Positions 35,387 to 46,039 of a stretch of DNA of 64,000 nucleotides are shown here, piece by piece. The notes below the pieces were generated by a model. That model was not told the DNA's origin. It searched no databases and saw nothing but the letters and a program-made list of their open reading frames with translations. The number at the start of each line of letters is the position of its first letter. Positions within the stretch are counted from its first letter, which is position 1. Origin of the DNA: Sphingomonas sp. Leaf67 (lineage in GTDB: Bacteria; Pseudomonadota; Alphaproteobacteria; Sphingomonadales; Sphingomonadaceae); contig NZ_LMLP01000021.1 in the NCBI RefSeq assembly GCF_001421965.1, forward strand, positions 62,001 to 126,000. Reading direction: 5' to 3'. A program made the translations under genes and the position numbers.

Positions 35387-36739
35387 TCAGCGCTTGCCCG
35401 GTTTCGGCGCAGCAGCGGCCATCCGCGTCGTCGGACCGACCCGACCCATCGTTTGCAGCGCATAATAGAGCTGGAAATCGTCGACGCCGCGCTTCTTGAG
35501 CGATTCGGCGGTTTCGGCGAAGCGCGGATCGTCCTTCGTATCCTCGGTCAGCGTCTTGTCGTCGATGCCGGCTTCGTTGACCAGATGCCGGCGCAGATCG
35601 GCTTCGCGGTACACCGGACGGCTCTTGTAATCGGGGTCCGAAATCTGCGGTACCTTCAGGTCGGGGTCGATACCGCCTTCCTGTACCGATCGACCCGATG
35701 GCGTGTGATAGCGTGCGGTGGTCAGGCGCAGCGCGGTATTCTTCGACAGGTCGAAGATCGACTGGACCGATCCCTTGCCGAAGCTGCGCTCGCCCATCAC
35801 GATCGCGCGGTGATGGTCCTGCAACGCGCCGGCGACGATTTCCGAAGCGGATGCGGTGCCCGGGTTGGTCAGCACGATGATCGGCAGCCCCTGCGCCAGA
35901 TCGCCCGGCACCATTTCCTCGGCGAAATAGCGTTCGGTATCCGCCTTGTCGCGGCCACGCTGCGACACGATCTCGCCGCGCGCGAGGAAGGTGTCGGACA
36001 CCTCGATCGCCTGCGTCAGCAGGCCGCCGCCATTGTCGCGCAGGTCGATGACATAGCCCTTGGGCTTGTGGCCCAGCGCCTTGTCGATCCCGGCGATCGC
36101 GGCGCGGGTATCGGCCCCGGTCGTCTCGCTGAAGGTGTTGATGTTGATGACGCCGATGCCGTCCTTCACTTCCCACTTCACCGGCTTCTGCACGATCGTG
36201 CTGCGCACCAGCGTCAGTTCGATCGGCTTGTCGCGGCCGGGGCGGACGATGGTCAGCGATACCTTCGACCCCGTCGGCCCGCGCATCTGCGCGACCGCTT
36301 CGTCCAATGTTCCGCCGACGATCAGCTTGCCGTCGACATGGGTGATATAGTCGCCCGACTTGATGCCCGCGCGCTCCGCCGGCGTATCCTCGGTCGGGGT
36401 GATGACCTTGACCGCGCCATCCTCCATCGTGACCGACAGGCCGAGGCCCGAATAATTGCCGCTGGTGGCGATGCGGAGATTTTCGAAATCCTTGGCGTCG
36501 AGATAGCTGGAATGCGGGTCGAGCGCGGCCAGCATGCCGCGCATCGCCCCTTCCATCAGCGTCTTGTCGTCGACCTTGTCGACGTAGCTCGCCTTCACCC
36601 GGTTATAGACGTCCATGAAATTATCGAGTTCGCGAAAGCTGCCGGCATCGGCCTGCGCCATCGCGCCGGTCGCGACGGGGACCAGCGCCAGTGCGCCGAC
36701 GATCGCGGTAGCCTGAAGAAACGGACGGGACATACGCAT
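35387..36739 (-). CDS. ctpA: S41 family carboxy-terminal processing peptidase
   Basis: 450-residue periplasmic protease. After an N-terminal signal or anchor (SRPFLQATAIVGALALVPVATGA), a helical segment with ALDPHSSYLDAKDF leads into a PDZ domain (about 85-165, GLGLSVTMEDGAVKVITPTEDTPAERAGIKSGD) and the S41 catalytic core: IDLRDNGGGLL, the nucleophile Ser in NPGTASASEIVAGAL, and the general-base Lys in GERSFGKGSVQ. Two in-frame ATG codons (36739, 36733) are possible starts. CtpA-type proteases trim periplasmic and cell-wall-related proteins. It is followed closely by dsbB. Confidence 0.93.
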   Translation of the reverse strand: MRMSRPFLQATAIVGALALVPVATGAMAQADAGSFRELDNFMDVYNRVKASYVDKVDDKTLMEGAMRGMLAALDPHSSYLDAKDFENLRIATSGNYSGLGLSVTMEDGAVKVITPTEDTPAERAGIKSGDYITHVDGKLIVGGTLDEAVAQMRGPTGSKVSLTIVRPGRDKPIELTLVRSTIVQKPVKWEVKDGIGVININTFSETTGADTRAAIAGIDKALGHKPKGYVIDLRDNGGGLLTQAIEVSDTFLARGEIVSQRGRDKADTERYFAEEMVPGDLAQGLPIIVLTNPGTASASEIVAGALQDHHRAIVMGERSFGKGSVQSIFDLSKNTALRLTTARYHTPSGRSVQEGGIDPDLKVPQISDPDYKSRPVYREADLRRHLVNEAGIDDKTLTEDTKDDPRFAETAESLKKRGVDDFQLYYALQTMGRVGPTTRMAAAAPKPGKR

Positions 36740-36868
36740 ATACGCTTGATGCTTTCGACTGCGGTACGGAAGCCACACTAGCTGGAAATCGTCCGGCGAT
36801 CAAAGCGGCGATGGCCTGAACCGGAGATGGACGACGCGGGGGCGGATGCAAGCGGTTTTCCGCCCTCG

Positions 36869-38020
36869 CTACAGCATCGCGGCCAGATCGACGGGCACGC
36901 CGTGGCGGCGCAGTTCGACCGTCACCGGCGACTCCCCGCCCGGCGCGCGCCCGATCACCGTTCCCGCGCGCACCTGCGCGCCGACCGGACCGGCACTGGC
37001 GGCAAGGCCGGTGATCGCCGTCGTCCAGCCGCCGCCATGGTCGAGGATGATAACCCGGCGATAGCCGCGAAACCGCTTGCTGAACGCGATGGTGCCAGCC
37101 GCCGGCGCAACGACGACAGCCCCCGGTGGAACGGTCAGCGTGACGCCACGCGCACGCACCCCGCTGTCGCTGATTTCGCCGAACCCGGCGGCGACGATCC
37201 CCGCGACCGGCAGGCGATAGGCAGGCGGGGGCAGCGGGGATGCGCCCGTTTCAGGGCGCGGCAGCGGCCCCGGCAACGCGGCCAGCGCGGCGCGGGTATC
37301 GCTGACCTCGCCCAGTTCCTCCAGCGAATCGACGATATCGCGCGCCTGTTCGCCCAGCGCAATCGCCCGGTCCGATTCGACCAGCGCCCCGCGCGCCAGC
37401 ACCCGCGAGCGCAGCCGTTGTGCCGCCTCTGCCTGGACCAGCGCCAGCCGTTCGCTTTCCAGTCGCGCGTTGCTCGCCGCCAGCGCGGTCAGCGCCGTAC
37501 CCGCCTGCGAGCGCAGCCGCGCGGCATCGGCGATGGCGGTGCGGACCGCGGCGGTACGCTGCTGCATCGCCGGCACCACGGTGCCGAGCACCGCACGAAC
37601 ATGGACCAGATCGTCGGTCGACCCCGGCTGCGCGACGGCCAGCCATGCGGGACGACTGGCCAGCGACTGCAACGCCCCGACCAGCCGCGCGACCGGAGCC
37701 TGCCGGGCGGCCAGTTCGCTACGCCGCCGGGCGAGCAGTTCCCCGATCAGGGCAACGCGCGCCTGCGCCGCCCGGCGATCCGCTTCGGCAGCAGTGATGC
37801 GCGCGGCGAGCGCGGCCTGCGCGGCACGACTGCGTTCGGCCCCGGCGCTGGCGGCACGGGCGGCACGGTCGAGCTGTTGCGATCGGACGCTGGCTGCCGC
37901 CGCCGCCCGGCGCGCGCTTTCCAGCCGCTCGCGCCCGCTGGCGACCGGGTCATCCTGCGCCCACGCCGCCGCGCCCGCCAGCGCGGCCAGCCCGGCGATC
38001 AGGGCGAAGGCGCGCCTCAT
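36869..38020 (-). CDS. EnvC-like murein hydrolase activator (degenerate LytM/M23 domain)
   Basis: 383 residues: signal peptide to about residue 21, a long Ala/Arg-rich coiled coil (about 25-235), a proline-rich linker, and a LytM/M23 domain (about 268-383). The M23 ligands are missing: the usual HxxxD segment reads VRARGVTLTV, and the final HxH region reads TTAITGLAA, leaving only the DHG at 327-329. This matches EnvC-type regulators, which activate amidases at the division site without cutting peptidoglycan themselves. It overlaps rlmH by 4 bases and ends 129 bases before ctpA. The start at 38020 opens the signal peptide. Confidence 0.86.
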   Translation of the reverse strand: MRRAFALIAGLAALAGAAAWAQDDPVASGRERLESARRAAAAASVRSQQLDRAARAASAGAERSRAAQAALAARITAAEADRRAAQARVALIGELLARRRSELAARQAPVARLVGALQSLASRPAWLAVAQPGSTDDLVHVRAVLGTVVPAMQQRTAAVRTAIADAARLRSQAGTALTALAASNARLESERLALVQAEAAQRLRSRVLARGALVESDRAIALGEQARDIVDSLEELGEVSDTRAALAALPGPLPRPETGASPLPPPAYRLPVAGIVAAGFGEISDSGVRARGVTLTVPPGAVVVAPAAGTIAFSKRFRGYRRVIILDHGGGWTTAITGLAASAGPVGAQVRAGTVIGRAPGGESPVTVELRRHGVPVDLAAML

Positions 38021-38439
38021 CCTTCGCGGTGATACGGGTGGCCGGCGAGGATGCTGGTCGCGCGCCACAATTGTTCGGCCAGCATCGCCCGTGCCATCAG
38101 ATGCGGCCATGTCGCCCGGCCGAACGCCAGCAACAGATCGGCCTGTGCCCGCTGCGCATCGTCGAAGCCATCGGCGGCACCCAGCAGGAACCGGGTTTCG
38201 CGCACGCCATCGTCGCGCCAGCGGCCAAGCTGCGTCGCGAACGCCAGCGACGGCAGGTCGCGGCCCTTTTCATCCAGCATCACGATGCGCGTGCCCGGAT
38301 CGACCGGCGGGATCTTGCCGCCGGTATCGGGCAGTTCGGTGATCCGGGTCGGCCAGCCGACGCGCTTGAGATAGCGGTCGATCAGTTCGGCTTCGGGACC
38401 ACGCCCGATCCGCCCGCGCGCGACGATATGCAGCAGCAC
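38017..38439 (-). CDS. rlmH: 23S rRNA (pseudouridine1915-N3)-methyltransferase RlmH
   Basis: 140-residue SPOUT methyltransferase acting on pseudouridine 1915 of 23S rRNA in the assembled 70S ribosome. It begins MLLHIVARGRIGRGPEAELIDRY, has IVMLDEKGRDLPSLAFA, the knot region FLLGAADGFDDAQRAQADLLLAFG (normally GGxxG) and ends AEQLWRATSILAGHPYHREG, the near-invariant RlmH C-terminus. It lies 12 bases after rsfS and overlaps the EnvC-like gene. Confidence 0.94.
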   Translation of the reverse strand: MLLHIVARGRIGRGPEAELIDRYLKRVGWPTRITELPDTGGKIPPVDPGTRIVMLDEKGRDLPSLAFATQLGRWRDDGVRETRFLLGAADGFDDAQRAQADLLLAFGRATWPHLMARAMLAEQLWRATSILAGHPYHREG

Positions 38440-38451
38440 GGGCGGACGGCG

Positions 38452-38805
38452 TTATGCGTGCGCGGTCGGGTTCAGCGTGTCGCCGAACGCCCACATCCGC
38501 TCCAGATTGTAGAAGGTGCGGACTTCGGGGCGGAACAGGTGGACGATCACGTCGCCGGTGTCGATCAGCACCCAGTCGGCGGTCGGCAGCCCTTCGATGC
38601 GCGACGGGCGGCCGAACTCGGCCTTGACCCGTTCGGCCAGCTTGGTCGCCATCGATGCCACCTGCCGGCTGGACCGGCCGCTGGCGATGACCATGTAATC
38701 GGCGATGCTCGACTTGCCGGCGAGCGGGATCGACACCGTTTCGACCGCCTGGTCGTCGTCGAGGCTGGCGAGCACCAGGCGGTGCAGCGCTTCGGTCTCG
38801 CGCAT
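38452..38805 (-). CDS. rsfS: Ribosome silencing factor RsfS
   Basis: 117 residues; binds ribosomal protein uL14 and blocks 30S joining during starvation. Conserved parts are VSIPLAGKSSIADYMVIASGRSSRQV, GLPTADWVLIDTGDVIVHLF and RTFYNLERMWA. The ATG at 38805 is used because the only longer option begins with TTG at 38835. It follows nadD by 35 bases, a common bacterial pairing. Confidence 0.95.
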   Translation of the reverse strand: MRETEALHRLVLASLDDDQAVETVSIPLAGKSSIADYMVIASGRSSRQVASMATKLAERVKAEFGRPSRIEGLPTADWVLIDTGDVIVHLFRPEVRTFYNLERMWAFGDTLNPTAHA

Positions 38806-38840
38806 GGCGTCAGTCGGGTCGGAAGAAGTCGGCAAGGGGG

Positions 38841-39464
38841 TCAGCTTTCAGGGGCCTGTGCACCGGACCGGACGGGCGGAATTGCCCGACGGTGCCAAGC
38901 GGGATCGGCGGCGCGGATCGCGGTCGCCGAAGTCGGATCGGGGCGGAAGCGTAAACGGACCAGCGCCGGCAAACTCCACATCGTCCATCGTCTCGCCTGG
39001 CCTGCGGGCCGCGCATGGCGCCGCAACCAGCCCATCGCAGGACTAGCGAGGGCGCGACCATCATAGCCCGGACGCGCGACGACCGCAATCGCCACCGTCC
39101 GCGCAATTCCGCGCCAGTCGCGCCAACGATGAAACTCCGCCAGATTGTCCGCACCCATCAGCCAGATGAAGCGATGCTGCGGGTACAGCCGCACCAGTCT
39201 CCGTAAGGTATCGACGGTATAGCGGGTGCCTAGCCGGCGTTCGATCGCGGTTGGCCGGATCGGCGCATGGCGTGCCACTCGCTTGGCCGACGCCAGCCGC
39301 GCGGCAAGCGGGGCCATGCCGGCGGCAGGCTTCAACGGGTTGCCGGGCGATACCAGCCACCACACCTCGTCCAGCGCCAGTGCGCGTCTGGCGGCGAGCG
39401 ACACCCGGCGGTGGCCGTTGTGCGCGGGATTGAACGATCCGCCGAGCAGGCCGATGCGGCTCAT
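38841..39464 (-). CDS. nadD: Nicotinate-nucleotide adenylyltransferase
   Basis: Adenylates nicotinate mononucleotide in NAD synthesis. The 207 residues show the nucleotidyltransferase motif GLLGGSFNPAHNGH (HxGH-type), VSPGNPLKP, GTRYTVDTLRRL, WLMGADNLAEFHRWRDW, and SATAIRAAD in the position of the ISSTxIR motif. Its start overlaps the toxin gene stop by 4 bases, so it would be translated from ribosomes finishing the toxin. Confidence 0.94.
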   Translation of the reverse strand: MSRIGLLGGSFNPAHNGHRRVSLAARRALALDEVWWLVSPGNPLKPAAGMAPLAARLASAKRVARHAPIRPTAIERRLGTRYTVDTLRRLVRLYPQHRFIWLMGADNLAEFHRWRDWRGIARTVAIAVVARPGYDGRALASPAMGWLRRHARPAGQARRWTMWSLPALVRLRFRPDPTSATAIRAADPAWHRRAIPPVRSGAQAPES

Positions 39465-39760
39465 GCCAGCGAAGACCGGTCGTCGCGCCAGTTCCGACGT
39501 TCGTGCAAGACGCGGAGGATCGCTACATCGTCCTGCTCGAGCGTGTAGAGCAGGATATAAGCGGTGCGGGCAACCCGCCAGACCCGGACGCCCTGGGCGA
39601 TCGATCGACCGATGCCAGGGTAATCTCGCACCCGATCAGCCGCTGCACGAAGGTAACCCAGGATGCGCACCGCCGACAGGGCGGCATCCTGCTCGATCAG
39701 ATAGGCATCGAGATCGGCCAGATCGCGAAGGGCCGACGCGGTCCAGATCAGTCCTGGCAT
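39461..39760 (-). CDS. ParE/RelE-type toxin of a type II toxin-antitoxin pair
   Basis: 99-residue member of the RelE/ParE fold: LIWTASALRDLADLDAYL, then AADRVRDYPGIGRSIAQGVRVWRV and a C-terminal YILLYTLEQDDVAILRVLHERRNW. The GIG-R and ILRVLHERR segments are typical of the ParE-like branch; ParE toxins poison gyrase, RelE relatives cleave mRNA, and sequence alone does not decide. It starts 13 bases inside the antitoxin gene and overlaps nadD by 4 bases. Confidence 0.88.
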   Translation of the reverse strand: MPGLIWTASALRDLADLDAYLIEQDAALSAVRILGYLRAAADRVRDYPGIGRSIAQGVRVWRVARTAYILLYTLEQDDVAILRVLHERRNWRDDRSSLA

Positions 39761-40008
39761 CGTGCGCGATGGCGAGCGATCATCGCATCCAATTCCCGCA
39801 TCACCACGTCATGGGGGATCGTTCGGCCGTGCTGCAAGTCGTCCAGTCCAGTCTGCGCGGCATCCAGAAGGCGTTCTTCGGACAGGGCAGCTTCATGCAA
39901 TAGAGCCGCAGCGACATCGCCGATCGATTGACCGCGAGCCGTCGCCAATCGTTGCACGATGGCGGCGGTTTCGATGTCGATCGACGCAGTCAGCGAGGTC
40001 TTTTCCAT
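39748..40008 (-). CDS. Antitoxin of the ParE/RelE pair (ParD-like, ribbon-helix-helix type)
   Basis: 86 residues. An N-terminal TSLTASIDIETAAIVQRLATARGQS segment looks like a ribbon-helix-helix DNA-binding domain, followed by a helical toxin-binding tail (DLQHGRTIPHDVVMRELDAMIARHRAR, with the TIPHDVV pattern common in such antitoxins). It lies directly upstream of, and overlaps, the toxin gene. An ATG at 40008 is preferred over the GTG one codon earlier. It follows proA by 31 bases, so its expression may come both from its own autoregulated promoter and from the proA transcript. Confidence 0.85.
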   Translation of the reverse strand: MEKTSLTASIDIETAAIVQRLATARGQSIGDVAAALLHEAALSEERLLDAAQTGLDDLQHGRTIPHDVVMRELDAMIARHRARCQD

Positions 40009-40039
40009 CACCGCAACCTATGCCGCGTCAGCCCCGCCA

Positions 40040-41311
40040 TCAAGGCCGGGTTTGACCGGTCCCGCGCACGATCCACTTGTACGTCGTAAGCCCCTCCAGC
40101 GCGACCGGGCCGCGCGCGTGCAGCCGGCCGGTGGCGATGCCGATCTCCGCGCCCAGCCCGAATTCGCCGCCATCGGCGAACTGGGTGGAGGCGTTCCACA
40201 TCACGATTGCCGAATCGACCCGCGCGAGGAAATGGTCGGCGGTCGGTTCGTCGGCGGTGATGATCGCGTCGGTATGGTGCGATCCATGCGCCGAGATATG
40301 CGCGATCGCCGCGTCGACGCCGTCGACCAGCTTCACCGACAGGATCGCATCGAGATATTCGGTGTCCCAGTCGTCGTCATTCGCCTCGAGGATCGCGGGG
40401 TGCAGCGCCCGCACCTCCGCATCGCCGCGCAATTCGCAGCTGGCGTCGAGCAACCCGGTCAGAATCGGCAGCGGATCGGTATAGCCCCGGTCGATCAGCA
40501 GGGTCTCGGTCGCGCCGCACACGCCGGTGCGACGCAGCTTGGCATTGACGACGATGTCCCGGGCCATTGTCGGATCGGCGGCGCGATCGACATAGCTGTG
40601 GTTCAGCCCGTCGAGATGCGCCAGCACCGGCACCCGCGCCTCCGCCTGCACCCGCGCGACGAGGCTCTTGCCCCCGCGCGGAATGATGAGGTCGATAAGC
40701 CCCTCGGCGGCCAGCATCGCCCCGACCGCCGCCCGGTCGGTCGTCTGGATCAGTTGCACCGCACCTTCGGGCAATCCGCCGGCCACCAGCCCGCGCACCA
40801 TCGCCGTATGGATCGCGCGGTTGCTATGGATCGCCTCGCTGCCGCCGCGCAGGATCGCGGCGTTGCCCGCCATCACCGCCAGCGCCCCGGCATCGGCAGT
40901 CACATTGGGGCGGCTTTCATAGATGATCCCGATCACGCCGATCGGCACGCGAACGCGGGTGAGGACGAGGCCGTTGGGACGTTCGGAGCGGTCGATGACG
41001 TCGCCGACCGGATCGGGCAAGGCCGCCACTGCCTCGACACCCGCGGCCGTGGCTTCGAGTCGGGCGGGGTCGAGTCGCAACCGGTCGAGCATCGCCCCCG
41101 ACAGGCCGTTGGCTTCGGCCGCGGAGATGTCCTGTGCGTTGGCGGCTAGGATCGCGGCGGCGTCTTTGCGGATCGCGGCTGCGGCGTGACGGAGACCCGT
41201 CGATTTGACCGCGGTCGGCGTGGTCGCCAGCGCATGTGCGGCGGTCCGGGCGGTTCGCCCTAGGGTGGCCATGTCGGTGACCGGATTGGTATATGTCTCG
41301 GCGGCTGACAT
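40040..41311 (-). CDS. proA: Glutamate-5-semialdehyde dehydrogenase
   Basis: Reduces glutamyl 5-phosphate to the semialdehyde in proline synthesis. The 423 residues include [50 protein letters not shown], the catalytic Cys in [14 protein letters not shown], and [36 protein letters not shown] at the end. AAGGGA lies 6 bases upstream of the ATG at 41311. It begins a run that continues through the toxin-antitoxin pair to nadD and rsfS. proB is not in this window. Confidence 0.96.
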   Translation of the reverse strand: MSAAETYTNPVTDMATLGRTARTAAHALATTPTAVKSTGLRHAAAAIRKDAAAILAANAQDISAAEANGLSGAMLDRLRLDPARLEATAAGVEAVAALPDPVGDVIDRSERPNGLVLTRVRVPIGVIGIIYESRPNVTADAGALAVMAGNAAILRGGSEAIHSNRAIHTAMVRGLVAGGLPEGAVQLIQTTDRAAVGAMLAAEGLIDLIIPRGGKSLVARVQAEARVPVLAHLDGLNHSYVDRAADPTMARDIVVNAKLRRTGVCGATETLLIDRGYTDPLPILTGLLDASCELRGDAEVRALHPAILEANDDDWDTEYLDAILSVKLVDGVDAAIAHISAHGSHHTDAIITADEPTADHFLARVDSAIVMWNASTQFADGGEFGLGAEIGIATGRLHARGPVALEGLTTYKWIVRGTGQTRP

Positions 41312-41369
41312 CGAAGATCCCTTCATGATCCTGCGATGGCGCATCGCCCAATATGGCAACGTCGTCCAT

Positions 41370-41400
41370 AAAAAAGGGGCCGCTATACACGCGGCCCCTC
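41370..41400 (-). terminator. Rho-independent terminator of the TonB-dependent receptor gene
   Basis: On the minus strand an 8-bp stem GGGGCCGC/GCGGCCCC with a 7-base loop is followed directly by TTTTTT, about 22 bases past the receptor stop codon. This is the clearest intrinsic terminator in the window. It also insulates proA, which starts 59 bases further on. Confidence 0.9.
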
Positions 41401-41421
41401 GATAGTCGCTGGCAGGCTCGA

Positions 41422-44400
41422 TCAGAATTTCGTTTCGAACCCGACATACATGTAGCGACCGGTATTGGTCCACAAGCTGCCGGCTTCGGTACCCTGTTGG
41501 CCGAGCGGCGGCAGTGTATCGGTGATGTTGTCGATACCCCCGTACAGCCGGAAACGATCGTTCACCACTGCGCCGATGCGCAGGTTGTGATAAAAGATTT
41601 CCGGATAATAGACGAACGGGAACGAGTCCGGATTTTGCGCCGGACGCCCGTCGAACACGTTCTGCGTTTCATAGGCCCCGATCGTTTGCTTTCCGACGTA
41701 TTGCAGCTGGTAATTCAGGTCGAACACGCCGAAATCGAAATTCGTCTGCAAATTGGCGCGCCATTGCGGATCGCCCACCTGGCTTAACTGCCGCGTGCGG
41801 AACGTCGGATCGGCAATGTCCGTAAAGTTGTTCCGCTTGATGACGTAGGTGACCAGCGCACGCAGCGTCATCCGCGTATCACCACCGAGGCTGGTATTAT
41901 ACGCAATGTCGGCGTCGACGCCCGATGCTTCGAGCTTCGCATAGTTGAACGGTTGCGAGAAGAACGACGGGCCGTCGAGCGGCAGCGATACGACGCCGCC
42001 GGCATGGGTCACGTTCTGCTGTCCGGCCAACGTACCGTCCGGTCGGCGAAAGACCACGGCGCAGAACTCGTTGTCGACACCGCTGGGATTGTCGTAGCAC
42101 TGGTTGATGATGGTCTGGCCCGCCAGCGAATTGATCGCGTCCTTGATGCGGATATTGTAATAATCAAACGAGGCGGAGAAGCCCGGCAGCACCCGCGGCT
42201 GGAACACGGCACCGACGGTGAAGCTGTTCGAACGCTCTTCGCGCAGGGCGGGATTGCCCCGGTTAAAACCTGAAATTCCCGACGTCGGAACGTTGGTGAA
42301 CGGTTCGGTCGTGCCGTTGAACGTCTGGGTCAGAGGCACACCGGCCGCGGCACAATTCCGTTCGCGGTTCGGGTTGTTGTTGATGTTCTGACGTCCGCAC
42401 GGGTCGGAGAAGCCGTTGGCGAAAGTCTGCACATTGGCGGTGAACAGGTCGCTGAGCGTCGGCGCCCGCACCGAACTGCCATAGCCCGCACGCAGGCGCA
42501 GATCGCGGACGGGTGCGAACACGCCGCCCAGATTCCAGGTCCAGGTCCCGCCAATATCGCCGACGCTGTAGTCGGAATAGCGTGCTGCCCCTTCGAGCGA
42601 GAGTTCGTGGATGAAGGTTTCGGTCAGCAGCGGCACGCGGACTTCGGCAAACGCCTCCTTCGATACGAACGACGGCGGATCGAAGGTCGGAATGGCGTTC
42701 AGGAAGGTCAGGCCCGCAGCGGTCGTCGGGTCGTAGGCGGCATAGGCGCGTTCCTTGCGATATTCACCGCCCACGGCGAACCCGATCGGTCCACCGGGCA
42801 GTTCGAACAACTGGCTGAGATTGCCAGAAACATAGGCGGTAGCGTTCAGCTGGTCGGCCCATTCCTCACGAGTCGAGGTATAGCCGAAATAGCTCAGCGC
42901 GGCCTGCGAGACATTGCCATTGCCGAACAGGTTGACGGGTACGCAGCTTGCATCGTCATTGGCGGCATTCGTATCCGCATTCACGGCGCAGACGATCTGG
43001 CCGGCGGTATTGCGAACGGCGTTGATCGACCGTGCATATTGCGCCTGGAGGACGTTGCCCGCCGTCGAATAGGATGTTTCGACCCGGCCGTAATTCACCG
43101 CCAGTTCGTATTTCCAGTCGGTGTTGAACGTGCCCTCGACGCCTCCGACGATCCGATAGGTGTCGCGCTGATGGTCCTCGCCACGCGCGCCGAAGTCGAC
43201 GTTGAAGCGCTGTGCCGCGAAGGTCGTGGCACCCGGTGCGAGGACCGACGTCAGCTGGTTGCGCGCCTGGGTCGACAGATACGGGTTATTGATGCTGAAC
43301 GAGTTGTTGTAGAAAGTCGGCTGACCTTCCTGCAACGAATTGATCCGGATCCATTTCGCCTCGACGAACGGACGGAAGGCATCGGCTACGTCGAAATGGG
43401 CGAGAAGGTTGGCACCATAGCGTTCGATGCGCGGCTGCAACATGCCGGTCAAACGCAGCGTCGACCCGATACCGCCAACGCAATTCGAGCTTGCGACCGT
43501 AAAGCGCAGGTCATTCAGACAGTTATTGGCCTGCAACGAGCCATCGGACAGGAATCCGAAGGCCCGCCCATATTGTGCCAGCGGATTGGCGCTGGTCGGT
43601 GCCGGAATGCCGGAACATGCCGCCGTCCGTCGCGCCGCGAACGCTGCTGCGGACTCACCGGTTGCTGCGGCGGTCGGGCAGCCGGCGATGAACATGCCGC
43701 CTTCCGAAATATTGCCGTTGCGTACGCCGGTCAGGAACGCCTGATCCGGAATGCCGTTGCCCAGCGCGGATTCCGAACCGCGAAGCTGGCCGGCAGAACT
43801 GTTCAGGTTCGGCCCGGTATTCTCGACCGCGTTGAACTGCGAACGTCCGCTATACGCGCCGGTCAGGTCGTCGCGGTCGGTGTTGTACAGCACGTCGGAA
43901 AAGGAATATTCGGCGTTGATCGCAATGTTGCCGCGGCCGTCGGCAAAATTCTTGCCGGCAGTGCCGCTCAGGAAATAGGCGCCACGATCGCCACGATCCG
44001 AAATGCCGCCCTGTCCGCGCAGACGGACCCCTTCGAAGTCGCGCTTCGTGACAAAGTTGACCACACCGGCAATCGCGTCAGAGCCATAGACGGCCGAGGT
44101 GCCGCCGGTGACGGTATCGACCCGGTCGAGCAGGTCGACGGGAATGGTATTGATATCGACCTGAAACGATCCTGGCGTACCCGTGATGTGACGGCGTCCA
44201 TTTTGCAGGACCAGCGTTCGGGTGGTGCCGAGACGACGCAGATCGAGCAGGCTCAGTCCCGCCGTGCCGATGAACCGCGTCGAGTTGGCCGAACTGTAGG
44301 TCGCGCCAAGTGCCGGCAGCGTGTTCAGCGCATCGCCGAGCGATACGTTGCCGTTGTTCGTCAGCTCCTGCAGGCTGACCGAAACGATCGGATTGGCGGA

Positions 44401-44610
44401 ATCGAGATTGGCCGGGCGGACGATGCGCGATCCGGTTACCGTGATGATCTCGCTCTGATTGTCGGCCGTAGCGGTGGCGCATTCGAGCCGATTATCGCCT
44501 GGGGCGCAATCGGCGGTGGCCGCGCCATTTTCCGCCTGCGCGAACGCGGCATGGGGAAGAAATGCGACGGTTGCAAGCGCCGTCGCACCGAAAAGACGGT
44601 GTATGTTCAT
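41422..44610 (-). CDS. TonB-dependent receptor
   Basis: 1062-residue outer-membrane transporter. A signal peptide ([18 protein letters not shown], cleaved near AFAQ) precedes a plug domain (about 55-200) with the [23 protein letters not shown] start, [13 protein letters not shown], and the [23 protein letters not shown] plug signature. A 22-stranded barrel follows and the protein ends with the outer-membrane sorting pattern [10 protein letters not shown] (C-terminal Phe). It belongs to the large sphingomonad receptors used for carbohydrates, peptides or plant compounds. The substrate is unknown, and no catabolic genes are adjacent. Confidence 0.93.
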   Translation of the reverse strand: MNIHRLFGATALATVAFLPHAAFAQAENGAATADCAPGDNRLECATATADNQSEIITVTGSRIVRPANLDSANPIVSVSLQELTNNGNVSLGDALNTLPALGATYSSANSTRFIGTAGLSLLDLRRLGTTRTLVLQNGRRHITGTPGSFQVDINTIPVDLLDRVDTVTGGTSAVYGSDAIAGVVNFVTKRDFEGVRLRGQGGISDRGDRGAYFLSGTAGKNFADGRGNIAINAEYSFSDVLYNTDRDDLTGAYSGRSQFNAVENTGPNLNSSAGQLRGSESALGNGIPDQAFLTGVRNGNISEGGMFIAGCPTAAATGESAAAFAARRTAACSGIPAPTSANPLAQYGRAFGFLSDGSLQANNCLNDLRFTVASSNCVGGIGSTLRLTGMLQPRIERYGANLLAHFDVADAFRPFVEAKWIRINSLQEGQPTFYNNSFSINNPYLSTQARNQLTSVLAPGATTFAAQRFNVDFGARGEDHQRDTYRIVGGVEGTFNTDWKYELAVNYGRVETSYSTAGNVLQAQYARSINAVRNTAGQIVCAVNADTNAANDDASCVPVNLFGNGNVSQAALSYFGYTSTREEWADQLNATAYVSGNLSQLFELPGGPIGFAVGGEYRKERAYAAYDPTTAAGLTFLNAIPTFDPPSFVSKEAFAEVRVPLLTETFIHELSLEGAARYSDYSVGDIGGTWTWNLGGVFAPVRDLRLRAGYGSSVRAPTLSDLFTANVQTFANGFSDPCGRQNINNNPNRERNCAAAGVPLTQTFNGTTEPFTNVPTSGISGFNRGNPALREERSNSFTVGAVFQPRVLPGFSASFDYYNIRIKDAINSLAGQTIINQCYDNPSGVDNEFCAVVFRRPDGTLAGQQNVTHAGGVVSLPLDGPSFFSQPFNYAKLEASGVDADIAYNTSLGGDTRMTLRALVTYVIKRNNFTDIADPTFRTRQLSQVGDPQWRANLQTNFDFGVFDLNYQLQYVGKQTIGAYETQNVFDGRPAQNPDSFPFVYYPEIFYHNLRIGAVVNDRFRLYGGIDNITDTLPPLGQQGTEAGSLWTNTGRYMYVGFETKF

Positions 44611-44837
44611 GGATATCGCCCCGAATTTGGGCCGGACTGATCCGGCCTTGGCGCTAGAAAATTGATTTTTATCGGGGCTGGCAAGAAGTTGTGAAGCAAT
44701 CGAAAATTTACGAAGATGAATGTGACATGGATGTCACATATTTTCCATAGTGCTGCGCAGCTCGGGTAGCTTTTTGTCTTAGGGCGCCATCTCCAGATAA
44801 TTAAGCTGCGCAGAAACACTTCGTTACAACTCCGGAA
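44611..44837. promoter_or_regulatory. AT-richer upstream region of the TonB receptor
   Basis: This 227-base gap is clearly AT-richer than its surroundings. On the minus strand a possible promoter is TTCACA, 16 bases, GATAAA (about 44695-44668). A 7-bp hairpin GGCCGGA-N4-TCCGGCC (44630-44647) sits in the presumed leader. An 18-bp dyad lies at 44721-44738. Two copies of GCTGCGCAG occur at about 44753 and 44805. No gene is seen. Confidence 0.45.
44721..44738. promoter_or_regulatory. 18-bp dyad TGTGACAT-GG-ATGTCACA upstream of the TonB receptor
   Basis: Perfect 8-bp arms around a 2-base centre, 111 bases upstream of the receptor start. It resembles the TGTGA...TCACA class bound by CRP/FNR-family regulators, but the half-sites are 8 bases apart and not the canonical 6, so another family is possible. 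Placed upstream of the presumed promoter it would suit an activator. Confidence 0.5.
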
Positions 44838-46010
<1,173 letters not shown>

Positions 46011-46039
46011 GGGCAATCCTTCTCCTAAAGGTTCGCGCG

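Noticed and set aside
41281..41326. Alternative proA start at 41326
   Set aside because: The ATG at 41311 has AAGGGA at the right distance, and this ribosome binding site would lie inside the coding region if 41326 were used.
42607..44640. 677-codon open frame opposite the TonB receptor
   Set aside because: It covers a certain receptor gene in antisense and has no family features.
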